From: Miltoncostaea marina
GTDB taxonomy: Bacteria > Actinomycetota > Thermoleophilia > Miltoncostaeales > Miltoncostaeaceae
Length of the DNA: 64,000 bases
Assembly: GCF_018141525.1 (NCBI RefSeq)
Contig: NZ_CP064655.1
Span: forward strand, 558,001 to 622,000
Direction of reading: 5' to 3'
This document shows, in pieces, positions 26,715 to 36,977 of this stretch. The notes beneath the pieces are model-generated. The model was not told where the DNA came from. It worked only from the letters and a program-made list of their open reading frames with translations, and did not search any database. A program made the position numbers and the translations under genes. Each line of letters starts with the position of its first letter. The stretch's first letter is position 1.

Positions 26715-27387
26715 CCCGCCCCCCGGACCACGCGGCGGCCGGGCCGCACAGGACGGCGCGGCCCGCCTCCAGCACGAGCACCCAGTCGGCCAGGCGGGCG
26801 GCCTGGTCGAGGTCGTGGGTCACCCAGACGACCGGCACGCCGTCGCCGGCCAGCTCACGGGCGAGGCCCTCCAGGGCCAGGCGGGCCGCCTCGTCGAGCG
26901 CCGAGGTCGGCTCGTCCATGAGCAGCACCTCCGGCCCGGCGGCGAGGGCGCGCGCCAGGCAGGCGCGCTGCGACTCGCCACCCGACAGCTCGCCGGCGCG
27001 GCGGTCGAGGAAGCCGCGGCCGAGGTGGGCCCGCTCGAGGGCCCGGCCGAGGGCGTCGTCGCCCGCCTCCGGCGCGGCGGCGAGCAGGTTGTCGCGCACC
27101 GTGCCGCCGAACGGCGTCGGCTGCTGGAACACCATCCCCACCCGGCGCCGGTGGGCGAGCGGGTCGAGCGCCGCGACGTCGGCGCCCCGGAACGTCACCC
27201 GCCCGCGCGTCGGCGCCTCCAGGCGGTTGCACAGGCGCAGCAGGGTCGACTTCCCCGAGCCGGAGGGCCCGAGCACCACGCTCACGCCGCCGTCGGGCAG
27301 CTCGGCGTCGACCCGGTCGAGCAGCGCGCCCTCGGCCGTCTCCACGCCGACGCCGTCGAAGGCGAACAACGGCGGCGGGGTCGCCAC
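26701..27387 (-). CDS. fetA: ABC transporter ATP-binding protein (FetA-like)
   Basis: A 228-residue ATPase subunit. Walker A is GPSGSGKSTLLRL, the Q loop is VGMVFQQPTPFGGTV, the signature is LSGGESQRACLARAL, Walker B is VLLMDEPTSALDE and the switch histidine is in VWVTHDLDQAARLAD. It is paired by overlap with the FetB-like permease and starts 3 bp after the aldo/keto reductase stop, so the three form one operon. Confidence 0.9.
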   Translation of the reverse strand: MATPPPLFAFDGVGVETAEGALLDRVDAELPDGGVSVVLGPSGSGKSTLLRLCNRLEAPTRGRVTFRGADVAALDPLAHRRRVGMVFQQPTPFGGTVRDNLLAAAPEAGDDALGRALERAHLGRGFLDRRAGELSGGESQRACLARALAAGPEVLLMDEPTSALDEAARLALEGLARELAGDGVPVVWVTHDLDQAARLADWVLVLEAGRAVLCGPAAAWSGGRDGRG

Positions 27388-27390
27388 CGG

Positions 27391-28353
27391 CTATCCGCCC
27401 GCGTCGTCCAGGCGCGCCAGCTCGTCGCCGGTCAGGCGCAGGTCGAGGGCGCCCATCAGCTCGCGCACCTGCCCGGGCGTGTTCGCCCCGGCGAGGGCGG
27501 TCGTCATGCCCGGCCGGGCGAGGATCCAGGCCAGGGCCACCTGCGACGGCGTCGCCCCGTGGGCCGCGGCGACGGCGTCGACGGCCTCGAGGGCGGCGAA
27601 GCCCCGGTCGTCCAGGTACGACGCCGCCACGCCGGCCGCGCGGGCGCTGGCGGGCAGCGGGCGGCCCCGCCGGTACTTGCCGGACAGGAAGCCGCGGGCG
27701 AGGGAGGAGTAGGCGGCGATCCCGAGCCCCTCGCGCCGGCAGACGTCGCCCGCGCCGGGCTCGAGGTCGTCCCGGCTCAGCAGGTTGAAGCGCTGCTGCA
27801 GGCCCTCGAACCGCACGAGGCCCTCGCGCTCGCTGACGGCGAGCGCCTCCGCCAGGCGCGGGCCGGAGTAGTTGGAGGCGGCGATCGCGCCGACCAGGCC
27901 CTGGCGCACCAGCTCGTCGAACGCGCCCAGCGTCTCCTCCAGCGGCGTCGCCGGGTCGTCCTCGTGGGCGTAGTACAGGGCGATCCGCTCCACGCCCAGC
28001 CGCTCGAGGGAGCCCTCGGCGGCCCGCAGGATGCGGTCGCGGCCGAGGCCGGCCGGCTGCTCGCCGCCGGCCATGCCGACCTTCGTCGCCACGACCACGT
28101 CGCCGGGTCCCCCGCGGGCGGCGAGCCAGCGGCCGATGATGACCTCCGACTCGCCGCCGCGGTTGCCGGGCACCCACGCCGAGTACGTGTTGGCGGTGTC
28201 CACGGCGTTGCCGCCCGCCTCCACGTAGGCGTCGAGCACTGCGAACGACGCGTCCTCGTCGGCGCTCCAGCCGAAGACGTTCCCGCCGAGGGTGATCGGC
28301 GAGATCTCGAGGCCGCTGCGGCCGAAGGGGCGTCGCTCGGGCACCGGGGACAA
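27391..28353 (-). CDS. Aldo/keto reductase
   Basis: A 320-residue NADPH-dependent oxidoreductase with an (alpha/beta)8 barrel. The catalytic tetrad positions can be seen: Asp and Tyr in VDTANTYSAW, Lys in VVATKVG and His in LYYAHEDD. The cofactor end contains QVALAWILARPGMTTALAGA. Its closest type is the YghZ/Tas-like group acting on small aldehydes. It is followed after 3 bp by the FetA-like gene and starts 10 bp after the secreted-protein gene, so it lies mid-operon. Confidence 0.92.
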   Translation of the reverse strand: MSPVPERRPFGRSGLEISPITLGGNVFGWSADEDASFAVLDAYVEAGGNAVDTANTYSAWVPGNRGGESEVIIGRWLAARGGPGDVVVATKVGMAGGEQPAGLGRDRILRAAEGSLERLGVERIALYYAHEDDPATPLEETLGAFDELVRQGLVGAIAASNYSGPRLAEALAVSEREGLVRFEGLQQRFNLLSRDDLEPGAGDVCRREGLGIAAYSSLARGFLSGKYRRGRPLPASARAAGVAASYLDDRGFAALEAVDAVAAAHGATPSQVALAWILARPGMTTALAGANTPGQVRELMGALDLRLTGDELARLDDAGG

Positions 28354-28363
28354 GGCTACGCGC

Positions 28364-30157
28364 TCACCGGCGCGGCCGGGCGGCCGGCAGGGTCACCGAC
28401 GAGCGCGTGCCGTCGGGCGCCGTGTGGACGATCCGCAGGCGCAGGTCGCGCGGGGCCGAGCGCGCCAGGCGGGCGGCCAGCCGCACGACCCTGGCCGGCG
28501 TGCTCGTTCGCAGCACCGGCGCGCTGAAGCGGCCGCGCAGCACCCTGGGCCCGACGCGGCTGCCGCGCTGCATGCGCACCCGGTCGCCCGACCGGTCGAG
28601 CAGGATGAACGTGTACCGGCCCTCGTCGACCAGGCGCAGCCGTGCGGTGAGGCCGCCGGACCGCGGCGCGAGGCGGACCTCCTCGCGCACCGGGGCGTCG
28701 CCCCCGGGCGCCTGCGAGGCCGGGAGCTCGATCTCGGAGAGCGTGCCGTCGGCGGCGCGGCGAACGATGCGCAGCGTCAGCCCGGCGGGCACGGCGCCGA
28801 GGCGGGCGGCCAGCCGCACGACCTCGCCGGGCCGGCTGGTGGTGAGGACCGGGGCGCTCAGGGCGCGCCGCAGCGTGCGCGCGCCCACCCGGCTGCCCGG
28901 CTGCATCCGCACCCGGTCGCCGTCGGGCGCCACGAGGATGAACGTGTACCGGCCGGGCTCGGGCAGCCGCAGCCGGGCCCCCACCTCCGGTCCGCGCTGC
29001 ACCGGCCGGACCACGGGCTCCGCGACGGGCGCCGGCGGGGCGGGCGGGGCGGGCGGGGCGGGCGCCGGGGGCGGCACGGCCACGACGACGCGCGTCGTCG
29101 CCGTGGCCACCAGCGGAGCGACCGGGTCGTCATCGACGGCGTCGAGCGCGATCGTGGCGGCCGCGCCGGCGGCGTCGGCGGGCGGCGCCAGGCGCAGCGT
29201 CGCGCGGCCCGGGGTGCCGGGCGTCGCCTGGAGGGTCGCCCACGCCGGCAGGCCGGTGGCCGAGATGGTGACCACGTCGTCGCCGTTCGGGTCGGCCGCC
29301 TCGACGGCGATCTCCCGGGTCGTCCCCGGGGCGACGGCGTACTCGGCGGCGAGGCCGGTCAGCGCGGGTGCCCGGTTCGAGGTGGCGCGAAGCAGCACGT
29401 CGCGCTCGGCGTAGTTGCCCTCCGGGTCGCTCACCCGGACCTTGTAGACGAAGGTCTCGCCGTCGGCGAAGCCGGCCGTGGTCGCGGCGGGGATGGAGAC
29501 CTCGCCCGACGGCGAGATGGTGACGACGTCGGTGGTGGGGCCGGCCGGCTGGCCCGCCTGGGAGGCGTAGGTGATCGCGCCGCCGTCGGGGTCGGTCGCC
29601 CCGATCGACTGGAGGAACGGGTCGCCGATCGGGATGTTCGGCGCGCTGCCCGGGCCGAGCTGCGGCGTCGCGCTCGCCTGGCCGGCCGTCTTGGTGATCC
29701 TCGCGTCGAACCGCGTGTTGCTGCCGGCGGCGTTCGTGATGCCGCCCACACGGCAGCAGCTGCTGAAGACGAGGTCGTAGGGACCGTCCGCCGCGGCGCC
29801 GCTGAACACCGTGGCCAGGTCCACGTCATAGACGGCGCGCGCGGTCGTGCTGCCCGCGATGCAGCGCGAGAAGGTCACCGAGGTTGGTGACGGCGTCGCG
29901 CTGGCCGCGGAGGGGCTGGTGATCGTGAGGCCGGGGACCGAGGCCGGGGAGCCGACGGTGCAGGCGCCCGTGGTGAGGTACTCGAGCGTCGCCTGCAGGC
30001 GGCCGTCGGCGGTGATGCGCGCGTCGAGCTGGCCGCCCTGCTCGTGGCTGGCGAGGGCGGTCGCGGGGGCGACGGCCAGGGCGGCCAGGCCGACGACCGC
30101 GAGGGTCGGGTGGCGGCGTGGTCCGAGGCGCCGCGGGAGGCGGGTGCGTGGGGGCAC
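28364..30157 (-). CDS. Secreted protein with cadherin/Ig-like domains and a duplicated C-terminal module
   Basis: A 597-residue exported protein. A basic start and the hydrophobic stretch LAVVGLAALAVAPATALA form a signal peptide cleaved before SHEQGG. The middle has repeated beta-sandwich units with SIGATDPDGGAITYAS, VYKVRVSDPEGNYAERDVLL and EIAVEAADPNGDDVVTISAT. After a Pro/Ala linker come two copies of a module of about 85 residues, each starting RLxxxGRYTFIL, with GDRVRMQ.GSRVG, SAPVL.TS and VVRLAARL. CCRV near residue 125 may form a disulfide. GTG 30157 has AGGAG about 6 bases upstream. It is probably surface-located; its ligand is unknown. Confidence 0.82.
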   Translation of the reverse strand: MPPRTRLPRRLGPRRHPTLAVVGLAALAVAPATALASHEQGGQLDARITADGRLQATLEYLTTGACTVGSPASVPGLTITSPSAASATPSPTSVTFSRCIAGSTTARAVYDVDLATVFSGAAADGPYDLVFSSCCRVGGITNAAGSNTRFDARITKTAGQASATPQLGPGSAPNIPIGDPFLQSIGATDPDGGAITYASQAGQPAGPTTDVVTISPSGEVSIPAATTAGFADGETFVYKVRVSDPEGNYAERDVLLRATSNRAPALTGLAAEYAVAPGTTREIAVEAADPNGDDVVTISATGLPAWATLQATPGTPGRATLRLAPPADAAGAAATIALDAVDDDPVAPLVATATTRVVVAVPPPAPAPPAPPAPPAPVAEPVVRPVQRGPEVGARLRLPEPGRYTFILVAPDGDRVRMQPGSRVGARTLRRALSAPVLTTSRPGEVVRLAARLGAVPAGLTLRIVRRAADGTLSEIELPASQAPGGDAPVREEVRLAPRSGGLTARLRLVDEGRYTFILLDRSGDRVRMQRGSRVGPRVLRGRFSAPVLRTSTPARVVRLAARLARSAPRDLRLRIVHTAPDGTRSSVTLPAARPRR

Positions 30158-30252
30158 GGGGGTCTCCTGTGTCGTGTGCGGGGGGCGCGCCGCGCGGCAC
30201 AGGTCCGTCGCTCCCCGCTGGGGAGGGCGGCGCTCGCGTAGAGTTCCCGCCC

Positions 30253-30543
30253 ATGGCGAAGCCGAAGCGCACGCGCGAGCCCGCCGCGCCCGCCCAGCGG
30301 GCGCCCTCGCGCGTCGCGATCGTGCTGGCCGGCGCGGTGCTCGGCGCCGCGTGGGGCTCGATCATGTGGCTCATCTTCGAGCTGGCCGGGCGCGAGAGCG
30401 GCGTGCGCGGCTGGGCCTACCTCGCGATCACGATGGCGATGATCGGCGCCGGGGTGGCGGCGATCTTCGGCGCCGGCGCGGCCCGGCGGCGCGGCGAGCG
30501 CCTGGGCCCGCGGCTGCCGTTCGGCCGCCGTCGCGACCGCTGA
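30253..30543 (+). CDS. Small membrane protein with two transmembrane helices
   Basis: A 96-residue protein with a basic N-terminal tail (MAKPKRTREPA), two hydrophobic helices (VAIVLAGAVLGAAWGSIMWL and LAITMAMIGAGVAAIFGAG) and an arginine-rich C-terminus. This hairpin topology would put both ends inside the cytoplasm. No family is recognised. It is divergent from the secreted-protein gene and lies upstream of the SRP RNA. Confidence 0.72.
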   Translation: MAKPKRTREPAAPAQRAPSRVAIVLAGAVLGAAWGSIMWLIFELAGRESGVRGWAYLAITMAMIGAGVAAIFGAGAARRRGERLGPRLPFGRRRDR

Positions 30544-30591
30544 CGCGGGGCGCGGCGCCGGGCGCCGCTCGCGCGGACCGCACCGGTGGAC

Positions 30592-30597
30592 TATCCT
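30592..30597 (+). promoter_or_regulatory. -10 box (TATCCT) for the SRP RNA
   Basis: TATCCT ends 6 bases before the first base of the SRP RNA closing helix at 30604, the spacing expected for a -10 element. The -35 region is too GC-rich to identify. Confidence 0.5.
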
Positions 30598-30603
30598 CGC
30601 CGG

Positions 30604-30880
30604 GTGACCGTGCTAGGCGGGGAGCTAGCGGTGCCCTGTACCCGCAATCCGCTACAGCGGGGCTCAATTCCCGTCCGAGGGGCCGATCCCGTGGATCGGC
30701 TCCGGGCAATGCAGCGTTGAGGGCGAGGTCCCATTCGGTGGGCGACCGCGAACCAGGTCAGGTCCGGAAGGAAGCAGCCTTAAGCGGCCCCGTCCACGCG
30801 CAGTGGGGCAACCTCGCCGGAGCCGGCGGCCCGGGGCTCACCTCGGAATCGCGCATCGACGACGGGTGCACGGTCACACA
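30604..30880 (+). ncRNA. ffs: Signal recognition particle RNA, long form
   Basis: The 5' part GTGCTAGGCGGGGAGCTAGC and GGTGCCCTGTACCCGCAATC match the Alu-domain part of long bacterial SRP RNAs. The universal domain IV GGTCAGGTCCGGAAGGAAGC is at 30756-30775. The ends form a perfect helix: GTGACCGTGC (30604-30613) with GCACGGTCAC (30868-30877). The RNA binds Ffh for membrane targeting of nascent proteins. The long, Alu-containing form is best known from Bacillus and relatives. As in many bacteria it lies just upstream of dnaX. Confidence 0.93.
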
Positions 30881-30906
30881 TCTTTGAACGCATCAGGTAG
30901 GACCGG

Positions 30907-32688
30907 ATGAGCGAGCCCGGGGCGAGCCTCTACAACCGCCACCGCCCCGCGGTCTTCGCGGACATGGTCGGCCAGGACCACGTCGCCAGGGCGCTGGGCA
31001 ACGCCCTGCGCGCCGGGCGGCCGGCCCAGGGCTACCTGTTCTCGGGGCCGCGCGGCACCGGCAAGACGACGACCGCGCGCATCCTCGCGCGCTGCCTCAA
31101 CTGCCAGTCGAGCCCCGGCCCGACCCCGCAGCCGTGCGGCACGTGCGAGTCCTGCCGGCGCACCGGCCACGACGACTGGCTCGACGTGGTCGAGGTCGAC
31201 GCCGCCTCCAGCGCCCGCCGCATCGACGAGATGCGCGAGTGGCTCGAGACCGTGCGCTACGCGCCGGTGGCGTGCCGGTACCGCATCACGATCATGGACG
31301 AGGCCCACCAGATCACGGCCGACGCCTCCAGCGCGCTGCTGAAGACGCTCGAGGAGCCGCCACCGCACCTCGTGGTGATCCTCTGCACGACCCACCCGTG
31401 GGACATCCTCGGCACCATCCGCTCGCGCCTGCAGCACTACGTGCTGCGCAAGCCGGGGGTGCCCGCGCTGGTCAAGGTGCTCGAGCGGGTGGCCCGCGCG
31501 GAGGGCATCGAGACCTCCGAGTCGGCGCTCGACATCCTCGCCCGCGCCGCCGACGGCTCGTACCGCGACGCGCTGGGCCTGCTCGACCAGATCTCCACCT
31601 ACGCGGGCGGCCGGGTGGACGCGTCGGACGCGCTCGAGCTGCTCGGCGCGGTGGCCCGCGAGACGATCTTCGAGCTCGTCGACCTGATGGCCTCGGGGGA
31701 GGCCGCGGGCGCCTTCGAGCTGCTGCAGGAGATGCTCGACGGGCCGGTCGACCCCGAGCAGGCCATGCGCGGGCTCGTGACCCACCTGCGCTTCGTGTGC
31801 CTGCTCCAGCAGGGCGCGCGGCCCCGCGACGAGTGGGCCTTCGCCCCCGAGGAGATCGCGCGCCTGCAGGCCCAGGCCAACCAGCTCGCCGACGCCCAGG
31901 TGGTGCGCGGGCTGGACCTGCTCGCCGACGCCCAGGTGCGCATCCGCCACGGCGGCGCCGACCCCCGGCTGCAGCTCGAGCTGGTGGCCGCGCGCCTCAG
32001 CCGCCCGGCCCTCGACCCGAGCACGGCCGCCCTGGCCGCGCGCCTGGAGGCGCTCGAGGCCGGCCGTCCCGCGCCGGCCCGCCCCGCGCCCGCGGCCACC
32101 CCGGCCGCCCCGGCGCCGGCCGCCCGCGCGGACGCGCCGGCGGCCGCGGCTCCGCCGTCCGCCCCGGCTCCGCCGTCCGCGCCCGCCGCCCCGGACCCCA
32201 CCGCGGCGCCGGGCGCCGGGGCCGACCTCGACGCCGACCCGGGCCCCGAGCACGAGGCCGCCGCCCCGCCGCCGCCGGCGCCCCCCGGCCCGGTCCACGA
32301 GCCGACGCCGGCCGACCTCGACCACTTCGCGCGCCTCTGGTCGCAGATCCTCGAGGTGCTCGAGCGGGAGGCGCCGTCCACGCGGGGCTTCCTCGACGGC
32401 TCCGCGCCGGTGGCGGTCGACGACGAGCGCATCGAGGTCGGCGTCACCAGCACCGTGCGCGCCGACATGCTGAGCCGCCAGGAGCACCGCGAGCGCGTGC
32501 GCGGGGCGATCGCCACCGTGTCGGGGCGGCGGCTGGCCGTGGAGTTCACCCCGGGCGCCGCGCCCGAGCCCGAGCGGCCGCAGCGCGCGCCCCGCCAGAT
32601 CGACGGCGACACGCTCTTCGAGGAGCTGAAGACGATGTTCGGGGCCGTCGAGGAGGGCGGCGACCGCACCGACCCAGGAGGACGATGA
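30907..32688 (+). CDS. dnaX: DNA polymerase III subunit gamma/tau
   Basis: The 593-residue clamp-loader ATPase. Visible are NRHRPAVFADMVGQDHVARA, Walker A GPRGTGKTTTARIL near residue 46, the zinc-site cysteines of CLNCQ and PCGTCESC, Walker B MDEAHQIT and the sensor SSALLKTLEEPPPH. Domain III follows, then a Pro/Ala-rich tau-type linker (residues about 385-460) and a C-terminal domain with FARLWSQILEVLEREAPSTR. Its stop overlaps the ybaB start by one base (TGATG), in the conserved order ffs-dnaX-ybaB-recR. Confidence 0.96.
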   Translation: MSEPGASLYNRHRPAVFADMVGQDHVARALGNALRAGRPAQGYLFSGPRGTGKTTTARILARCLNCQSSPGPTPQPCGTCESCRRTGHDDWLDVVEVDAASSARRIDEMREWLETVRYAPVACRYRITIMDEAHQITADASSALLKTLEEPPPHLVVILCTTHPWDILGTIRSRLQHYVLRKPGVPALVKVLERVARAEGIETSESALDILARAADGSYRDALGLLDQISTYAGGRVDASDALELLGAVARETIFELVDLMASGEAAGAFELLQEMLDGPVDPEQAMRGLVTHLRFVCLLQQGARPRDEWAFAPEEIARLQAQANQLADAQVVRGLDLLADAQVRIRHGGADPRLQLELVAARLSRPALDPSTAALAARLEALEAGRPAPARPAPAATPAAPAPAARADAPAAAAPPSAPAPPSAPAAPDPTAAPGAGADLDADPGPEHEAAAPPPPAPPGPVHEPTPADLDHFARLWSQILEVLEREAPSTRGFLDGSAPVAVDDERIEVGVTSTVRADMLSRQEHRERVRGAIATVSGRRLAVEFTPGAAPEPERPQRAPRQIDGDTLFEELKTMFGAVEEGGDRTDPGGR

Positions 32689-33014
32689 TGGCCCACGGCA
32701 TGAACCCCCAGAAGATGCTCAAGCAGATGCAGAAGATGCAGGAGGAGATGGCCCGCGTGCAGCAGCAGCTGCAGGAGGAGTCCGTCACCGCCTCGGCCGG
32801 CGGCGGCGCCGTCACGGCCCGCGTCAGCGGCGGCCTGGAGCTGCTCGAGGTCACGATCGACCCGTCGATCGTCGACCCCGAGGACGTCGAGATGCTGCAG
32901 GACGTCGTGGTGGCCGCGGTCAACGAGGCCATGCGCGCCGCCCAGCAGCTCGCGCAGGACCGGCTCGGCCCGGTCGCCGGCGGCCTCTCCGGCCTGGGCC
33001 TGCCCGGCCTGTAG
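32688..33014 (+). CDS. ybaB: YbaB/EbfC nucleoid-associated protein
   Basis: A 108-residue DNA-binding homodimer. The methionine/glutamine-rich helix MNPQKMLKQMQKMQEEMARV is followed by VTASAGGGAVTARVSGGLEL and the end AQDRLGPVAGGLSGLGLPGL. Two ATG codons are in tandem; the second at 32688 was chosen because AGGAGG lies 6 bases before it, whereas the first has only 3. It sits between dnaX and recR as in most bacteria. Confidence 0.94.
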   Translation: MAHGMNPQKMLKQMQKMQEEMARVQQQLQEESVTASAGGGAVTARVSGGLELLEVTIDPSIVDPEDVEMLQDVVVAAVNEAMRAAQQLAQDRLGPVAGGLSGLGLPGL

Positions 33015-33033
33015 GCCGCCCCCCGCCCGCCGC

Positions 33034-33624
33034 GTGCTCACGCCCTCCATCGAGCGGCTGGTGGCCGAGCTGGCCCGCCTGCCGGGCATCGGCCCGCGCA
33101 GCGCGCAGCGGCTCGCCTTCCACATGATGAAGGCGCCGCCCGAGCGCGCCCGCGCCCTGGCCGGCGCGCTCGTCGAGATGACCGAGCGCCTGCGGCCCTG
33201 CGCGGTGTGCTTCTCGTTCGCCGAGGCCGAGCTGTGCCCGATCTGCGCCGACCCGCGCCGCGACCCGCGGCTGCTGTGCGCGGTGGAGGAGCCGTCGGCG
33301 ATCCTGCCGATCGAGCGCACCAACGAGTACCGCGGCCGCTACCACGTGCTCGGCGGCGCGCTGTCGCCGATCGACGGCGTCGACCCCGAGGACCTGCGCA
33401 TCGACGAGCTGGTGGCGCGCATCGACGCCGACGGGGTGGAGGAGCTGGTCATCGCCACCAACCCGACGATGTCGGGCGAGGCCACCGCGCTCCACCTCGC
33501 CGACCTCGTGCGCGGGCGGGTGCGGGTGACCCGCCTGGCGAGCGGCCTGCCCGTCGGCGCCGACCTGGAGCACGCCGACGAGCTGACGCTCGGGCGTGCG
33601 TTGCTCGGCCGCCGCGACCTGTGA
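33034..33624 (+). CDS. recR: Recombination protein RecR
   Basis: A 196-residue DNA repair protein working with RecF and RecO to load RecA. It has the HhH motif RLPGIGPRSAQRLAFHMM, the C4 zinc motif in CAVCFSFAEAELCPICAD and the Toprim domain with CAVEEPSAILPIERT and VIATNPTMSGEATALHLADL. GTG start. The stop overlaps the GTG of the CorA-like gene in a GTGA junction. Confidence 0.95.
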   Translation: MLTPSIERLVAELARLPGIGPRSAQRLAFHMMKAPPERARALAGALVEMTERLRPCAVCFSFAEAELCPICADPRRDPRLLCAVEEPSAILPIERTNEYRGRYHVLGGALSPIDGVDPEDLRIDELVARIDADGVEELVIATNPTMSGEATALHLADLVRGRVRVTRLASGLPVGADLEHADELTLGRALLGRRDL

Positions 33625-34418
33625 GCCGCGTCGACCTCGTCGCACCGGCGGCCGGCGAGGTGGCGGAGGCCGCCGCGCGGCTCGGGATGGCGCCGCCGCC
33701 GGCCGAGCCCGAGGCCGATCCGGAGCTGCCGCGCCTGCGCCGGCTGGACGACGGCCTCGACGTCGTGCTGGTCGGCGTCGCCCCGGACGGCGCGCTGCAC
33801 GAGGTGCGATGCCACCTGCGCGGCGACGCCCTGCTCACGGTGCGGCCCGCCGCCGGCCCCCCGCTCGACGAGCCGCCGGCGGCCCCGGCGGGTGCCGCCC
33901 GGGACCTCGCGGACGTGGTCGAGGCCGTGCTCACGACCCTCGTGGGCCGCGCCGGCGAGCTGAGCGACCGGGTGGAGCGCCTCGCGGATCGGCGGGAGCG
34001 CGGTGACATCGCCCGCATCCGCGCCGCCGTCACGCCGCTGCGCCGCGTGACGCTGCTGCAGCAGGACGTGATCGGCCGGCTCGCGTCGGAGGACGTCGTG
34101 GCCGCGGACGCGTCCGCCCGCCGGCGCGTGCGGGACTCGTACGGGCGCGCCGCGCAGGTCGTCACCGAGCTGGAGGCGATCCGCGAGGCGCTGCACGACA
34201 TCGCCGCGGATCGCCAGAACGAGCTCGTGGGGCGCCTGACGGTCGTGGCGGTCGTCTTCCTGCCGCTCACGTTCCTGACCGGCTTCTTCGGCCAGAACTT
34301 CCCCTGGCTGGTGGATCACATCGGCGGACCCTGGTGGTTCGCCTCCCTCGGCCTCGTCCTCCCCGTCGCGGCGGTCGCGGCGCTGCTCGCGCTGCTCCGG
34401 CGCGGGGGCTGGGTCTAG
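33621..34418 (+). CDS. CorA-like divalent-cation channel protein
   Basis: A 265-residue membrane protein of the CorA superfamily. A helical cytoplasmic region ([40 protein letters not shown]) leads to two C-terminal helices, [20 protein letters not shown] and the final hydrophobic stretch. The selectivity motif GMN of CorA appears as GQN. It is shorter than E. coli CorA (316) because the N-terminal part is reduced. It is coupled to recR by overlap. Mg2+ or another divalent ion is likely; direction and ion are inferred. Confidence 0.85.
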   Translation: MSRVDLVAPAAGEVAEAAARLGMAPPPAEPEADPELPRLRRLDDGLDVVLVGVAPDGALHEVRCHLRGDALLTVRPAAGPPLDEPPAAPAGAARDLADVVEAVLTTLVGRAGELSDRVERLADRRERGDIARIRAAVTPLRRVTLLQQDVIGRLASEDVVAADASARRRVRDSYGRAAQVVTELEAIREALHDIAADRQNELVGRLTVVAVVFLPLTFLTGFFGQNFPWLVDHIGGPWWFASLGLVLPVAAVAALLALLRRGGWV

Positions 34419-34507
34419 CCTCCGGCACCCCCGTCCGGGGGGCTCCGGGTGCGGAGCCGACCGCTACCATCCCTCGCTGCCCTCGACGGAGCGGGAGGAG
34501 GACGGCC

Positions 34508-35741
<1,234 letters not shown>

Positions 35742-35749
<8 letters not shown>

Positions 35750-36749
35750 CGTCGCCGTCGTCGGCGCCACCGGCGCCGTGGGGGGCACCATGCTGCGCGT
35801 GCTGGAGGAGCGCGGCTTCCCCGTCACGGAGCTGCGGCCGCTGGCCTCCGAGCGCAGCGAGGGGCGCCGGCTCGACTACCTCGGGCAGCCGCGCACGGTG
35901 CGCCGGCTCACCGAGGACGCGTTCGAGGGCATCCAGATCGCGCTCTTCTCGGCGGGCGGCGCGCGGTCGAAGCAGTTCGCGCCGGCGGCCGTGGAGGCCG
36001 GCGCCGTCGTGATCGACAACTCGAGCGCGTACCGCATGGATCCGGCCGTCCCGCTGGTCGTGCCGGAGGTCAACGAGTCCGCCCTCGAGGGCCACTCGGG
36101 GATCGTGGCGAACCCCAACTGCGTGGCCGCGCCGCTGGTGGTGGCGCTCAAGCCGCTCGCCGACGCCGTGGGCCTCGAGCGCCTGATCGTGGCGAGCTAC
36201 CAGTCGGTCAGCGGCACCGGCGCGGCGGCGGTCGAGGAGCTGCTGGCCCAGTCGCGCGGCCACCTCGCCGGCGACGAGCCGGAGCCGTCGGTCTACCCGC
36301 ACCCCATCGCCTTCAATGTGCTGCCGCACATCGACGCCTTCGACGCGACCGGCTACACCGGCGAGGAGCGCAAGGTCGCCGACGAGACGCGCAAGATGCT
36401 GGGCCTGCCCGACCTGCGCGTCAGCGCCACCTGCGTGCGGGTGCCGGTGGTCCAGGCCCACTCGGCCGCCATCCAGATCGAGACGACCGAGAAGATCACG
36501 GCCGAGCGCGCGCGCGAGCTGCTGATGGGCGCGCCGGGCGTGGTGCTGGTGGACGAGCCGCAGCTCAACCGCTACCCGATGCCCCGCGAGGCGCACGGGC
36601 GCGACGACGTGCTGGTGGGCCGCATCCGCGAGGACGCCTCGCACCCGCGAGGCCTGGCGCTGTGGCTCTCGAGCGACAACCTGCGCAAGGGCGCCGCCAC
36701 GAACGCCGTGCAGATCGCGGAGTCGCTCGTCACCCGCGGCTGGCTCTAG
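35742..36749 (+). CDS. asd: Aspartate-semialdehyde dehydrogenase
   Basis: A 335-residue NADPH enzyme converting aspartyl phosphate to aspartate semialdehyde, the step after LysC. The N-terminal Rossmann motif is [20 protein letters not shown], the catalytic Cys near residue 127 is in [12 protein letters not shown], and the substrate-binding region holds [20 protein letters not shown]. The ATG overlaps the last 8 bases of lysC, so the two are co-translated. A strong hairpin follows. Confidence 0.96.
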
Positions 36750-36772
36750 GCAGGATTCGGGAGGTTTCGCAC

Positions 36773-36800
36773 CCCGGCCCCCCCGAGGGGGGAGGCCGGG
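36773..36800 (+). terminator. Hairpin after asd
   Basis: CCCGGCCCCCCC pairs with GGGGGGAGGCCGGG around a short GAG loop with one bulge, 24 bp after the asd stop. The distal arm is G-rich rather than T-rich, as is usual in this genome. Confidence 0.6.
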
Positions 36801-36813
36801 CGGGCGATTCCTA

Positions 36814-36829
36814 TACCTCGGCCGAGGTA
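36814..36829. promoter_or_regulatory. Perfect 16-bp palindrome (operator candidate)
   Basis: TACCTCGGCCGAGGTA is a perfect palindrome, 149 bp before the secreted Ig-like protein gene. A second inverted repeat, GTTGCG-5-CGCAAC (36894-36910), and a TAGACT -10-like box near 36959 lie in the same 228-bp gap. It fits a dimeric repressor site, but no matching regulator is adjacent. Confidence 0.5.
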
Positions 36830-36977
36830 CGCCGGGGGCGCGCCGTGTGGGACTGTCGCGCGGATGAGGCCCGGAACGCGCCACGCCGCCGCCGTTGCGG
36901 GCGACGCAACGCACGTTGACGATGCCGGTCGACCGGCCGGGCGCGCCGCCCCCCGTTCGTAGACTGGCCCCGCCGAG

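Noticed and set aside
30629-30887. Open frames crossing the SRP RNA region
   Set aside because: The DNA matches SRP RNA including domain IV and a closing helix; the frames have no ribosome-binding site or family.
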